Shown one piece after another: positions 54,801-62,391 of a stretch of DNA of 64,000 nucleotides. The DNA lies in assembly GCA_018401435.1 (NCBI GenBank), contig JAGYJW010000010.1, positions 1-64,000 on the forward strand, in the 5' to 3' direction. Source of the DNA: Deltaproteobacteria bacterium. GTDB taxonomy: Bacteria > Myxococcota_A > UBA796 > UBA2385. The position numbers and the translations under genes were made by a program. Within the stretch, counting starts at the first letter, position 1, and the number at the start of each line of letters is the position of its first letter. The notes under the pieces were generated by a model, which had not been told where the DNA came from, made no database searches, and was given only the letters and a program-made list of their open reading frames with translations.

Positions 54801-55468
54801 TGCTCTACCGCGAGGGCGAGGCCTTCTTGTACCGGGTGCGCGGGGTGGCCCGCTTCGAGGCCGGCGATCTGGATGGCGCGAGCGCCGACCTCGACCGCAG
54901 CTACGAGATCTGCGACCAGCTGGGCGAGAGCAGCGAGAAGGCTGCCGCACTCTACTTCATGGCCCGCCTCGCCCTGCGCCGGGGCAAGGCCGAACAGGCG
55001 GTGGCCCACGCCGAACAAGGGCTGCGCTGCGCCGAACAGCACGACAGTGAGGCCTATGCGCCGGCCCTGCGCTCCACCCTGGCCCGGGCCCTGTGCACCA
55101 CCGGCGACATTGACCGTGCAGAGTCCATTCTCAACGAGCTGATGGGCCAGCTGGACACCCTTCACCTGCCGCGACGCACCCAGGTGCAGCTGAATATGGC
55201 CGCCGCCTGGGCGGCCCTGGGCCTGGCCGAAGAGGCGCTGCCCCTGGTGCGCGAGGCCGCGCGGGTGGCGGGCACCCGCGGCTTCCGGGCCTGGGCCCTG
55301 AAGGCCCGCATCCTGCTCGCAGAGCTGGAAGAAGAGCAGCCGGCCGAGCAGGCCCGGCAAGAGGCCGCCGACCTGGCGCGGCAGCTCCTCGAAGCCCTGC
55401 CCGCCGAGCTGGCCGGGCCCTTTCGCCGGCAGCCCGGCTTCGCGCGGCTTTGGGTGTTGCGGCGCTGA
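51806..55468 (+). CDS. Ser/Thr protein kinase with AAA-type ATPase and TPR regions
   Basis: This is a 1220-residue, intact frame. The start GTG is preceded by AGGAGG. The kinase domain (about 25-290) has IAAGGMAHV as glycine loop, Lys55 in VALKVLK, HRDLKPSN (Asp151), DFG (169-171) and SPEQ. The linker carries a VGRE box leading to a P-loop GPEGSGRSRLY (about 350). The ATPase part continues with ILAVDDLQHA (Walker B) and TGGNPLFVTEFLRSLVQRR, a STAND/AAA_16-like feature. Residues about 730-1220 are TPR-like (LSALRGAALVANDDRLADQAG, ALYFMARLALRRGKAEQAVAHAEQGL). The architecture is the same as the protein at 28078-31518; they are distant paralogues. Cytosolic signalling. Confidence 0.92.
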   Translation: MSDGGDQDASIDMGGERLEPGMRVGPYVYARPIAAGGMAHVLLAHDPSGQPVALKVLKANRIGSGLMRFRREFRALSRLRHDNVIRVDAYGDIHDHPYIAMEYVEGEDLHQVIRNMSTLSGVVRFARVEQILTDMARALTYIHKRGLVHRDLKPSNILITPDGVAKLTDFGIVKDLDPSADPFVSTTLVGTWAYASPEQISGAPIDHRSDLYSLGVLLYAMLTGRRPFVAGDMGGYLEQHRNKEPLAPSELDAEVPPHLEEICLRLLRKAPRDRYQGAREILQRLDQEVPGRKLDEAGAVSDGPGPDTDEQLWEPPLVGREDELSVLQDTISALTRGAGGVLLIEGPEGSGRSRLYRASLRHARTIGIPVYSARMTARDAGFETLLRIGNDVSRELGARTPRELGASLRSFAEDRGKVAGDLRYQLYDSIRSALALLLQDGPQILAVDDLQHAPPPLLGLIAYLGRSLLERDQSPLLILATIQDGGAAPDLAGIRSGSELGVTPSRLHLAPLTRSQVEMLVQDLLGSSRETPGLAARLHQETGGNPLFVTEFLRSLVQRRTGGLDPSMAAPDDDTAMVPMLDEQDTEVLSAGDLAIPDGVRQVLGARLKQLSPAEREIIAVLAANGREMDLDLLLDVVLGEGGARDLVDPTRLATEVAGQIDPDASLGDGGAEDEVLDLIETLQDRDILVERRAGLQSLVDFSHGRLGEVVYRELTAARKADLHRRIGAALEVREAGNPLAAEVMAEHFRLAGDAGMAYHHLARAALGLWERSLLGEAWKLAERARSLEFKARRDLSVADYDRCRINVLRVRADALNNRGEWVEAREVLSALRGAALVANDDRLADQAGLDLGEVLRRMGRPDEGEEFVQAVLSHARTTGDRPTIIDALLRLARFAFADGDLDRCEGFASQGLVAASGPNLEASRAEMLIALSATQASRGELAAATSGLTEAEGILRGLRNKRANAVVLGNLAELLTWHGSFADAIKRSTDGLSQAADVLYREGEAFLYRVRGVARFEAGDLDGASADLDRSYEICDQLGESSEKAAALYFMARLALRRGKAEQAVAHAEQGLRCAEQHDSEAYAPALRSTLARALCTTGDIDRAESILNELMGQLDTLHLPRRTQVQLNMAAAWAALGLAEEALPLVREAARVAGTRGFRAWALKARILLAELEEEQPAEQARQEAADLARQLLEALPAELAGPFRRQPGFARLWVLRR

Positions 55469-55484
55469 TTTCCGCGCCTCGGGT

Positions 55485-55490
55485 GTTAGG
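55485..55490 (+). promoter_or_regulatory. candidate -10 element (TAGGCT)
   Basis: TAGGCT lies 61 bases before the ATG at 55552, in the short gap after the kinase gene. It fits the TAGxxT hexamer found before several starts. Confidence 0.3.
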
Positions 55491-55551
55491 CTCAGGTCGG
55501 TCGGAGTCGGTCCTGCGTGTCCGGTGTCCGGCCCAGCCCAAGGAGGAACCG

Positions 55552-56163
55552 ATGCCGTCCGCATTCGCCCCGCGCCTTCTCGCCTTCGCCCTGCTGCTGG
55601 GCTCCAGCCTGGCCCTGGCCCAGCCGACCGAGGCACCCGAGCCCGGCCCCGGACCGCCGCCGGCCCCCGCGGAGGGCGAGGGGTCCAGCCAGCAGCGTAC
55701 CGCCGATCGTCCGGCGGACGCGCCGTCCGCCGATGCGCCGCCCAAGGGCAGCAACACCCCGCCCAAGGGCTCCGTGGTCATCACCTTCCAGGGTGAGCCC
55801 CCCAAGATGGGCGAGACCGTCACCCCCCAGGCCGACATCGCCACAAAGGAGTACGTCACCTTCAAAGGCAAGGCCGTGTGCACTGGCTGCAACGGCGATC
55901 TCATCCTGTTGGTGGAGCGCAAGGAGGTCGACCCCAAGGGCAAGCTCTCGAGCATCGTCACCAGCAAGCGCCTGGAAGGCCCCGGCGCCTATGAGCTGCT
56001 GGTGCCCCAGGACGACGAGCCCATCATCCTCTTCTTGCTGGTGGACGCCAACCGCAGCGGCGCGCCCGACCGCGGCGAGCGCGCCGCCATGTTGGAGCTG
56101 GGTGGAAAGCTGATCCCGGCCAGCGATCGGTCCAACCTCGACCTGGACGCGACGGGCAAGTAG
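55552..56163 (+). CDS. secreted hypothetical protein
   Basis: This is a 203-residue protein with a clear signal peptide (RLLAFALLLGSSLALAQ) and AGGAGG 5 bases before the ATG. A Pro/Ala/Gly-rich linker (residues 20-72) leads to a compact domain with CTGC (VCTGCNGDLILLVERKE), LEGPGAYELLVPQDDEPIILFLLVDANRSG and a final LDLDATGK. The domain resembles the beta-sandwich of carboxypeptidase-regulatory/Cna-B-like modules, but I cannot assign it. A lone gene between two others on the same strand. Confidence 0.65.
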   Translation: MPSAFAPRLLAFALLLGSSLALAQPTEAPEPGPGPPPAPAEGEGSSQQRTADRPADAPSADAPPKGSNTPPKGSVVITFQGEPPKMGETVTPQADIATKEYVTFKGKAVCTGCNGDLILLVERKEVDPKGKLSSIVTSKRLEGPGAYELLVPQDDEPIILFLLVDANRSGAPDRGERAAMLELGGKLIPASDRSNLDLDATGK

Positions 56164-56238
56164 GCCCGGCGCCGCAGATCTCAGCAGCCCAGCGCCTGCC
56201 GAGATCGCGGTCCCTCGGCGTGTCTTCGGGATTTCGGT

Positions 56239-56244
56239 TAGGGT
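56239..56244 (+). promoter_or_regulatory. candidate -10 element (TAGGGT)
   Basis: TAGGGT lies 39 bases before the ATG at 56284 of the diiron protein gene; an AT-richer ATTTCGG precedes it. Confidence 0.3.
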
Positions 56245-56283
56245 GATGGGGCCCTGGGGTGCTCCCCTCGGCCCGAGGCCCCC

Positions 56284-57390
56284 ATGACCGTGTCCCCCGA
56301 CGCCCGACAGGCGGCGATCAAAGAGCTGGACGCCTTCGCCCGCACCAATGTGGAACACAGCCGCCGGCAATATGACCGACACGGCACCCTGCACGCCAAG
56401 GCCCAAGAGGCCCTCACCGAGGACGATGTCTGGCAGCGCCCCTGGGTGCCCGACGACTTCGATGTGGGAGAGGCCCGCAACCACCCGGTCTTTCAGTCCT
56501 GGACAGCGTCGCAGAAGCTGGCCTGGAACCACCTGCAGTGGGGCCTGGAATATGGTGTGGTGGGCCAGGGTGAGCGCCAGATCGTCGTTCTCAACAAGTA
56601 CGCGGTGCATGCCTACCGGGGCGTGATGCCCAGCGTGGTCGAGCTCGAAGAGCGCGAGAGCTTCGAAGAAGAAGACCACCTCGCCGCCTTCGCCGTGGGG
56701 CTGGAGGGTCTGCGCGCCCGCTACCTGCCCCACCGGCGCCGCCCCCTCTATGCACATTGCCCCTCGGGCTTCTCCAGCGAGCGCCTCAACCGCGTGATGC
56801 GGCATGGCATCGGCATGGTGGCCGAGCGGGTGCTGGGCAAGAACTTCCCCACGGTCTTCTTCTTGACCCGGGGCATCAAGACCCACAATTTCAAGCCCTT
56901 TGAAAATGCCATCGCCAGCTTTGCCGATGCGCCCGAAGGCATCCGCATGGTGAGCCACCTGCACCGCCTGGACGAGAGCCGCCACATGGCCACGGCCCTC
57001 TATATGGCCAGGCTCAGCAACGCCGTGCTGGACGCGGTTCCCGACGAGGGCCGCATCTTGCTCAAGGCCGGCGTCAAGGCCGCCTGGCCCCCCGGCCGGG
57101 TGGTGGACACGCGCCTGGCCTATTGGCGCACCGTGCTCAAAGAGGCCCGCCCCTACCAGGACGTGCCCCAGCAGGACAAGGACGCCCTCTACGCCCACAT
57201 CGCGGCGAATACCGCCCGCAACCTGCTGGCCCTGCACGAGCGGCAGCAGCGGCTGACCCGCCAGGCCAACAAGCGCATCGTCGAAGAGTGCGGCCTGCCC
57301 TTGGACCTCAAGCGCACCTTCATCGACGCCTTGCGCTCGGACCCCTACAGCGCGTCCTTGGTTGAGGCCGTCGAGCTGCCCGCCGCCTGA
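56284..57390 (+). CDS. AurF-like diiron oxygenase candidate
   Basis: This is a 368-residue helical protein. Two ExxH pairs suit a ferritin-like diiron centre: EEDH (Glu129, His132) in SFEEEDHLAAF and ESRH (Glu231, His234) in HLHRLDESRHMATALYMA, with further Glu at 122/123 and His225/227. This pattern and length are close to the AurF / p-aminobenzoate N-oxygenase family, which oxidises amines; other ferritin-like oxygenases remain possible. There is no signal peptide. The start context GGCCCCC-ATG is typical of this genome. The 3' end overlaps by 46 bases the convergent glycosyltransferase. Confidence 0.65.
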   Translation: MTVSPDARQAAIKELDAFARTNVEHSRRQYDRHGTLHAKAQEALTEDDVWQRPWVPDDFDVGEARNHPVFQSWTASQKLAWNHLQWGLEYGVVGQGERQIVVLNKYAVHAYRGVMPSVVELEERESFEEEDHLAAFAVGLEGLRARYLPHRRRPLYAHCPSGFSSERLNRVMRHGIGMVAERVLGKNFPTVFFLTRGIKTHNFKPFENAIASFADAPEGIRMVSHLHRLDESRHMATALYMARLSNAVLDAVPDEGRILLKAGVKAAWPPGRVVDTRLAYWRTVLKEARPYQDVPQQDKDALYAHIAANTARNLLALHERQQRLTRQANKRIVEECGLPLDLKRTFIDALRSDPYSASLVEAVELPAA

Positions 57391-58097
57391 TCCGCGCGGG
57401 GCATGCGGTAAGCACCGCGATCCAGCCGGCGCCGGATGTGCAGCACATCCCGCGCCATCTGCAGGCCGTCCGCCCCCAAGGACAGCCGGGTGTCGGGCTG
57501 ATAGCGCCAGGTCACCGGCAGCTCTCGCAGATCGAGGCCCAGCACATGGGCCACGACCACCAATTCCACGTCAAATGCCCAACCATCCACCGTCAGCCGG
57601 GCGAAGATGTCTTGTGCGGCCCTGCGTTTCAGCAGCTTGCAGCCGCACTGGGTGTCTTCATGTCCGGCGACCACCGCCAGCTTCACCAGCGCGTTGAAGG
57701 CCCGGCCCACCAGGTGCCGCCGCAGGGGCTCGCCCAGGCGCCGCGCCCCTGCGCCTTCGCGCACCGCCAGAATCACGTCGCCCGGCACATCCAGCAGGCG
57801 CAGGGCCTCGGCGGGGCCCACGCTCCAGTCCACATCGGTGAGCAGCAGGCGGTCGCCCGTGGCCGCCCGCACCCCGGCCGCCAGCGCGCCGCCCTTGCCC
57901 CGGTGGGGCTCGGCCAGGATGCGGGTGTGGGGAGGGGCTTCGGCCCGGGCCACCGCCAGCGTCGCGTCGGTCGACCCATCGTCCACCAGGACCAGCTCCA
58001 CCGGATCCGGGCAAAGACGCTGCAGCTCTCGGGCCCCATGCAAGCCCGCCCGCAGGCGGCGGGCCTCGTTGTAGAGGGGGATCACGACGCTGAGCAC
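57345..58097 (-). CDS. family 2 glycosyltransferase (dolichyl/undecaprenyl-phosphate hexosyltransferase type)
   Basis: This is a 250-residue GT-A enzyme. The nucleotide-sugar site shows SVVIPLYNEARRL, ELVLVDDGSTDATL and LLLTDVDWS (DxD), then GHEDTQCGCKLLKRRAAQ, the T/SQCGFK-like motif of ALG5/DPM1-type polyprenyl-phosphate glycosyltransferases, and ELPVTWRYQPDTRLS. No membrane helix is visible, so it acts at the cytoplasmic face with a lipid acceptor. The C-terminal tail overlaps the diiron gene. It diverges from the radical SAM gene across 32 bases. Confidence 0.85.
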   Translation of the reverse strand: MLSVVIPLYNEARRLRAGLHGARELQRLCPDPVELVLVDDGSTDATLAVARAEAPPHTRILAEPHRGKGGALAAGVRAATGDRLLLTDVDWSVGPAEALRLLDVPGDVILAVREGAGARRLGEPLRRHLVGRAFNALVKLAVVAGHEDTQCGCKLLKRRAAQDIFARLTVDGWAFDVELVVVAHVLGLDLRELPVTWRYQPDTRLSLGADGLQMARDVLHIRRRLDRGAYRMPRADQAAGSSTASTKDAL

Positions 58098-58129
58098 GGG
58101 GACCTCGGGTCGGGCTCTGCAGCTATAGC

Positions 58130-59335
58130 GTGGCTGGGGCGGCCTGCCCGGCTCGCCGCCGCCTGGCTTTGCTGGTGACGGCGCCGGGCATCCCCAGCCT
58201 GCGATCGGAGCTGGCGGATCGCTACCTCGGGCCGGTCAGGGCCTGCGGCGCATCCGGACAGCTCGGCCGCGTGGCCCATGTGCTGGCCAGCGCCTGCCAG
58301 GCCGCACCGGTGGCCACCGCCTTGCCGGCCGCCATCAACATCGACGTGTCGGATGCCTGCAACATCGGCTGCCGCGTCTGCTCCCGCGAGATCGCCTGGG
58401 ATCGCCGGGACCAGCCCTTCATCCAGCGGGCCCACTTCGAGGCGCTGGTGATGGAGGTGCAGCCCGCCTACCTGCTCTTGAGTGGCTACGGCGAGCCCTT
58501 GCTGCACAAACAGCTGCCCCAGCTGGTGGCCTTCGCCAGCCGCCGGGGCGCTCGGGTGGCCGTCGTCACCAATGGCACCCTGCTCGATGGGCAGCGGGCC
58601 CGCGCCCTGCGGGCCTCGGGCCTGGCGCGGCTCAAGTGCTCCTTGGATGGGGCCGAGCCCGAACACTTCGCACGGATGCGCGAAGGTGCCGACCTGGAGG
58701 CTATTCTCGGCAGTCTCGCTGCCTTTGCGGCCCTGCCGGTGCCCGCCAGGGACCGCCCCACGGTGATCGAGGTCCAGTGCGTGTTGTCGCGGGAGAACCT
58801 CGACCAGATGGATCCCCTGATGGATCTCTGCGCCGCCCGGCTGCCCGGTGTGCAGCCCAACTTCCTGGGCATGTTCACTTATGGACGGCAGCCCGGCTTT
58901 GTGGAGCGGGCCCTGCCCGGCCGCCACGAGCCCGACGGGCCCCGCGTCCACGCCCGCATTCAGGCCGGGCGGGAACACGCAGCCCGGCTGGGCTTTCGCC
59001 GCAGCGTGGGGGCGCTGGACGCCATCTTGCGGGGGCTCTCCGGTGAGGCCGATCGGGGCGCCTGCTATATGCCCTGGTACCAGGCGACGGTGTCCACCGA
59101 TGGGCAGGTCTACGCCTGCTGCCACCACTCGGTGGGCGGCACCGCGGTGGGCAACGCCTTTGAACGCGGCTTTGCCGCGGTCTGGAATGGCCCGGAGATG
59201 CAGCGCTTTCGCCAGAAGCTGCGGACCGACCGCGGCGCGGACAAGGTCTGCGCCAGCTGTCGCCACGACGATGCGCCCATGGACCGCGCCTTTGCTGCGG
59301 CCCGGTCCACGGGCCTGCTGGGGTCGTCGCGCTGA
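58130..59335 (+). CDS. radical SAM / SPASM-type protein
   Basis: This is a protein of about 400 residues. The 4Fe-4S/SAM motif is CNIGCRVC (Cys77, 81, 84) in INIDVSDACNIGCRVC; LLLSGYGEPLLHKQL supplies the GGE-like SAM contact, and VVTNGTLL and LKCSLDGAEPEHF follow. The C-terminal part has a SPASM-like cysteine set: ACYMPWYQATVSTDGQVYACCHH, then VCASCRHDD. Such enzymes modify peptides, sugars or cofactors, or synthesise RiPPs. No precursor peptide is evident nearby. The start is uncertain: GTG 58130 or GTG 58175. A shared divergent promoter (TATAGC at 58125) with the glycosyltransferase suggests a joint function. Confidence 0.85.
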   Translation: MAGAACPARRRLALLVTAPGIPSLRSELADRYLGPVRACGASGQLGRVAHVLASACQAAPVATALPAAINIDVSDACNIGCRVCSREIAWDRRDQPFIQRAHFEALVMEVQPAYLLLSGYGEPLLHKQLPQLVAFASRRGARVAVVTNGTLLDGQRARALRASGLARLKCSLDGAEPEHFARMREGADLEAILGSLAAFAALPVPARDRPTVIEVQCVLSRENLDQMDPLMDLCAARLPGVQPNFLGMFTYGRQPGFVERALPGRHEPDGPRVHARIQAGREHAARLGFRRSVGALDAILRGLSGEADRGACYMPWYQATVSTDGQVYACCHHSVGGTAVGNAFERGFAAVWNGPEMQRFRQKLRTDRGADKVCASCRHDDAPMDRAFAAARSTGLLGSSR

Positions 59336-59342
59336 TCGTCGC

Positions 59343-60164
59343 TCAGTTGGAGACGTCGCCGTCCCAGACCAGCTCGCGTTCATTCAACGACTGGGCGTCC
59401 CGGTTGTTGCCATTGTAGATCGCGGTGAAGGCGGCGATCTGGCCGGCGCTCAGCTCCAGGGTCTGGCCCATCAGGAACCACTCCACGCCTTCGGTGCAGG
59501 GCGGGGTGGTCAACGATCCCGAGTAGTGCACCAGGTCGGAGTTGTCGCCCACGCGCTGGTTGTGGATAAGATCGTCCAGATCGAGCATCTGCTCTTCATT
59601 CTGGACGCAGTCGCCCGGCGCTTCGGGCAGGCCGTCCCAGCCCGCAGCGGCAAACCAGGGCTGGTCCACCTCGCCTTCGACGATGAAGAGGGCGACGACG
59701 GCCAGGGCGCTGCCCTGCTTGTGGACCAGGTGCATCTCCATGGGCACCGTCTCGCCGTTGATGCGGTGCTCGCTGGGGGCGTGGAAGTGGAACTGGGCGA
59801 GGTTGTAGGGCTCGCCGTCCACCAGCAACACATTGTTCTCGGGCTCGACCTCGTACTCGATGCTGTGGCCGTTGTTGAGGATCTTGAGGGGGGTGCCGCC
59901 ATAGTTGAAGACCAGGGTTGGGGCCTCGCCCTCGATCAAGCTCTCACCCAGCACGTCCACGGGGGACTGCTCGCTCTGGGCGCAGTCGGGGTTGTCCAGG
60001 GACCAGGCGCCCTGGTCGCTGTAGTCAAAGACCGTGACCGTGACCTCGCAGCTCTCTTCGACGTCCTCTCCCGTGTCGGGATCAAAGCCGGTGTCGTCCA
60101 GGTCGGACTTGGTGTCGCAAGCGACGAGGCCAGCAACAAAGAGCAGCGAGATCGAGCGGTTCAT
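59343..60164 (-). CDS. alpha-carbonic anhydrase lipoprotein
   Basis: This is a 273-residue protein. The ATG at 60164 is preferred over a GTG two codons upstream. The signal peptide ends LFVAGLVAC (Cys16), so it is lipid-anchored. Family motifs: QSPVDV, GHSIEYEV, the zinc histidines in FHFHAPSEH (two) and MEMHLVH (third), HYSGSLTTPPCTEGVEW. These are complete for catalysis of CO2 hydration. A DTGFDPDTGEDVEESCEV linker typical of this genome's lipoproteins precedes the domain. An envelope-bound carbonic anhydrase would supply bicarbonate or help pH control. Confidence 0.9.
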   Translation of the reverse strand: MNRSISLLFVAGLVACDTKSDLDDTGFDPDTGEDVEESCEVTVTVFDYSDQGAWSLDNPDCAQSEQSPVDVLGESLIEGEAPTLVFNYGGTPLKILNNGHSIEYEVEPENNVLLVDGEPYNLAQFHFHAPSEHRINGETVPMEMHLVHKQGSALAVVALFIVEGEVDQPWFAAAGWDGLPEAPGDCVQNEEQMLDLDDLIHNQRVGDNSDLVHYSGSLTTPPCTEGVEWFLMGQTLELSAGQIAAFTAIYNGNNRDAQSLNERELVWDGDVSN

Positions 60165-60229
60165 GGGCACCCTGGGAGCTGGGGATTGGCGCGCCCCCTA
60201 CCCAGGTGTCGGGGGCGCCGGGAGATGGC

Positions 60230-60396
60230 ATGATGGAGATTTTTCGTCGATTCTCGCGCCGCGACCGCTTGGGCCAGCGCGAGCGCTGGCGGGCGCCAGG
60301 CACGGGCTCCCTCGGCTCGGCCCCTTGAGCGGCCTGCCATGGCCGTGCCATGCCTGGGAGCTGCCGCCCGAGGCCGGGCCCGAAAAGTCCAGCTGA
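60230..60396 (+). CDS. possible small protein, broken by an indel
   Basis: A GGGAGA site precedes tandem ATGs at 60230/60233. The frame begins MMEIFRRFSRRDRLGQRERW; it stops at 60328 as written, but one lost base near 60295 would join it to RHGLPRLGPLSGLPWPCHAWELPPEAGPEKSS ending at 60396. About 55 residues, basic at the start. The evidence is thin; it may not be a gene. Confidence 0.3.
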
Positions 60397-60420
60397 CCCC
60401 CCGCGCCCCCTCTCTGCACC

Positions 60421-61170
60421 TCAGAGCCAGTGTGTCTCCAGCCAGGCGATCGCATCGGGGGCCGCCCGCAGCGCCTGATCGGCCGCTCGCACGGCTGGGT
60501 CCTGGGGCGGCAAGCCGCTGGCCCGGGCAAAGAGCACCCAGTTCGACAGCTCATAGTGGTGCAACAAGCACGAGAAGCGGCGGGATTCCAGGCCGCTGAG
60601 CACCTCGGCGGCGGCCTGGGCGTCTTGGGCTGCCCGCAGCCCGATCGCGGCGTCAAAGAGCAAGGCGCGCAGGTCTTCGAAGGCCTGCTCGGGTGCATCG
60701 CAGACCGCCTCCATCAGCGCGCTGAAGCGGTCATTGTCCATGCCTGCGGCCTCGGCGGCCTCGGCCATGCGGGGCAGCTGACTCTGCAAGAAGTCGGCGT
60801 CGGGCTTGTTCTTGAGCAGGCGCCCCACCAGGTAGACATCGAATGCGCTGGCCACCGCCTCTCCCAGAAAGAGGGCGTCGGCGCTGTCGGGCAAGGCCGC
60901 CCGCGCCGCGTGGTGCCAGCCCACATGGCAGAGCACGTCGGCCTCGATCTCGGGGGCCTCCAGCACCTCGCTGTCCGCGCTCCAGAAGCTGAGGTTGAGG
61001 AAGAGCACGCGATCCCAGCGGGCGTGGGGCGATGAAGCCGGCGGAACCAGGAAGCGCTGATCGGCGTCAATGAGCCGCTGGCGCAGCCTCTCGTAGAGGC
61101 TGATGTGGCGATAGGAGGCCGCGTCGTGGATGTGCAGCGCGGACAGGGGCAGGCGATCGAAGGCAGGCAT
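60421..61170 (-). CDS. uncharacterised protein
   Basis: This is a 249-residue, largely helical, acidic protein without signal or membrane segment, starting MPAFDRLPLSALHIHDAASYRH. A conserved-looking stretch CHVGWHHAARAALP...LFLGEAVASAFDVYLVG could be a metal- or substrate-binding helix pair, but no family is recognised. It ends LETHWL. It is flanked by divergent genes; the gap to the LysM gene (61170-61294) holds TAAGCT at 61246, a possible -10 for the plus strand. Confidence 0.65.
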   Translation of the reverse strand: MPAFDRLPLSALHIHDAASYRHISLYERLRQRLIDADQRFLVPPASSPHARWDRVLFLNLSFWSADSEVLEAPEIEADVLCHVGWHHAARAALPDSADALFLGEAVASAFDVYLVGRLLKNKPDADFLQSQLPRMAEAAEAAGMDNDRFSALMEAVCDAPEQAFEDLRALLFDAAIGLRAAQDAQAAAEVLSGLESRRFSCLLHHYELSNWVLFARASGLPPQDPAVRAADQALRAAPDAIAWLETHWL

Positions 61171-61293
61171 GCGCCAAGGTAGCGCGCCGGCCGCGACTCG
61201 GGTTGCGCCTTGATTCCAGCATGGACCGAGGGCTGCGCCACGCGCTAAGCTGTGCTGTCTGCTGTGCATTCCTGCGCCCCGACGGGAGCCCCC

Positions 61294-62391
61294 ATGCCCG
61301 ACTACGCCACCCGAAATACCACCACCACCGGCCAGGAAGAGGGCGGTCCCGCCAACAACCGCTACCAGCCCGACGAACAGGGTCGGCTGGGCAACGCCGC
61401 GGTGGTCGAGCTTCTGCGCGATCAGAAGCAGGCGGGTGGCGCCGGCGATGCCGACACCCTGTGGGATGTGGCCAGCCAATTCGGCGCGGCCGCGGCCCCC
61501 GATCTGCGGGACGGCCACCGCTACACCGTGACCGCCGGCGATATGCAGTCCAGCGAGTCCGCCACCTGGAATTCCATCGCGCGCCAGCATGGCATGAGCG
61601 AGCGCCTGCTGATGGCCTTCAACGAGCATGTGGCCACGGTGGATCAAGGCGGAGGCCAGGACAACCCGCTGGGCACCACGCCTGCCCTCGCCGCCGGCGT
61701 GCAGATCTACATCCCCTCCGCCGACGAGGTCCTCTTCAAGCAGGTCTCCGAACGCAAGGGCGGGGACCTCGCCGCGGCCACCACCGAATACAACACACTG
61801 GCGGGCAAACACAACCTGGCGGTGATGCGCACCACCCGCGAACGGGCCAGCGGCAAGGTGGGCGAGAGCTACGGGACGGCCGGCGTGGACGGCGGCGTCT
61901 TCTATACCCAGAACCCCGCCTTGGCCGGGGCCAGCCAGCGGGCCGGCCGCTCCGAGACCATCAACGGCAAGAAGGAGTACCGGGTGGCCTGGGGGGCCAA
62001 CTTCTGGAAGTGCTCGGTCTTCTTGCACGACACCGCCTACTCGGCGGGCTTCAAGCCCGACGTCACCGAGAACAAGCACTACCGGCTGGCCGGCCAGCTC
62101 CACTGGTCCAAGGACTACGCCGAGGTCGACGTCAAGAACGCCCGCCCCGGCGACTTCTGGCAGCGCTTTGGTGGCACCCGCTCCGATGAGTCCCACAACG
62201 CCATCCTCAGCTCCTATGTGGATGTGACCGAGGCCGGCGATGAGCACGACGCCTGGAACTTCACCATCGTGGGTGCAGAGACGGAACGCGCCGCCGAAAG
62301 CGACCAGAACTTCACCATGAAGAAAGGCACCAACGAGGCCACCACAGGCAAGATCGTGCGCTTCTTCCGGCCCAAGCAGCGGCGTGCCTGA
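61294..62391 (+). CDS. LysM-like plus NlpC/CHAP-like cysteine amidase candidate
   Basis: This is a 365-residue protein with a GGGAGCCCCC-ATG start. Near residue 32 is LGNAAVVELL, the GNxAVxxLL motif found in proteins linked to contractile-injection or toxin systems. A LysM-like region (about 75-142) includes YTVTAGD, TWNSIARQHGM and GVQIYIPS. The C-terminal domain (about 225-320) has a papain-like order: WKCSVFLHDTAYSAGF (Cys240), ARPGDFW, ESHNAILSSYVDV (His301), as in NlpC/P60 and CHAP amidases. It probably cuts peptidoglycan or amides. There is no signal peptide, which fits delivery by a non-Sec route. Its stop overlaps the next gene by 8 bases. Confidence 0.7.
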   Translation: MPDYATRNTTTTGQEEGGPANNRYQPDEQGRLGNAAVVELLRDQKQAGGAGDADTLWDVASQFGAAAAPDLRDGHRYTVTAGDMQSSESATWNSIARQHGMSERLLMAFNEHVATVDQGGGQDNPLGTTPALAAGVQIYIPSADEVLFKQVSERKGGDLAAATTEYNTLAGKHNLAVMRTTRERASGKVGESYGTAGVDGGVFYTQNPALAGASQRAGRSETINGKKEYRVAWGANFWKCSVFLHDTAYSAGFKPDVTENKHYRLAGQLHWSKDYAEVDVKNARPGDFWQRFGGTRSDESHNAILSSYVDVTEAGDEHDAWNFTIVGAETERAAESDQNFTMKKGTNEATTGKIVRFFRPKQRRA

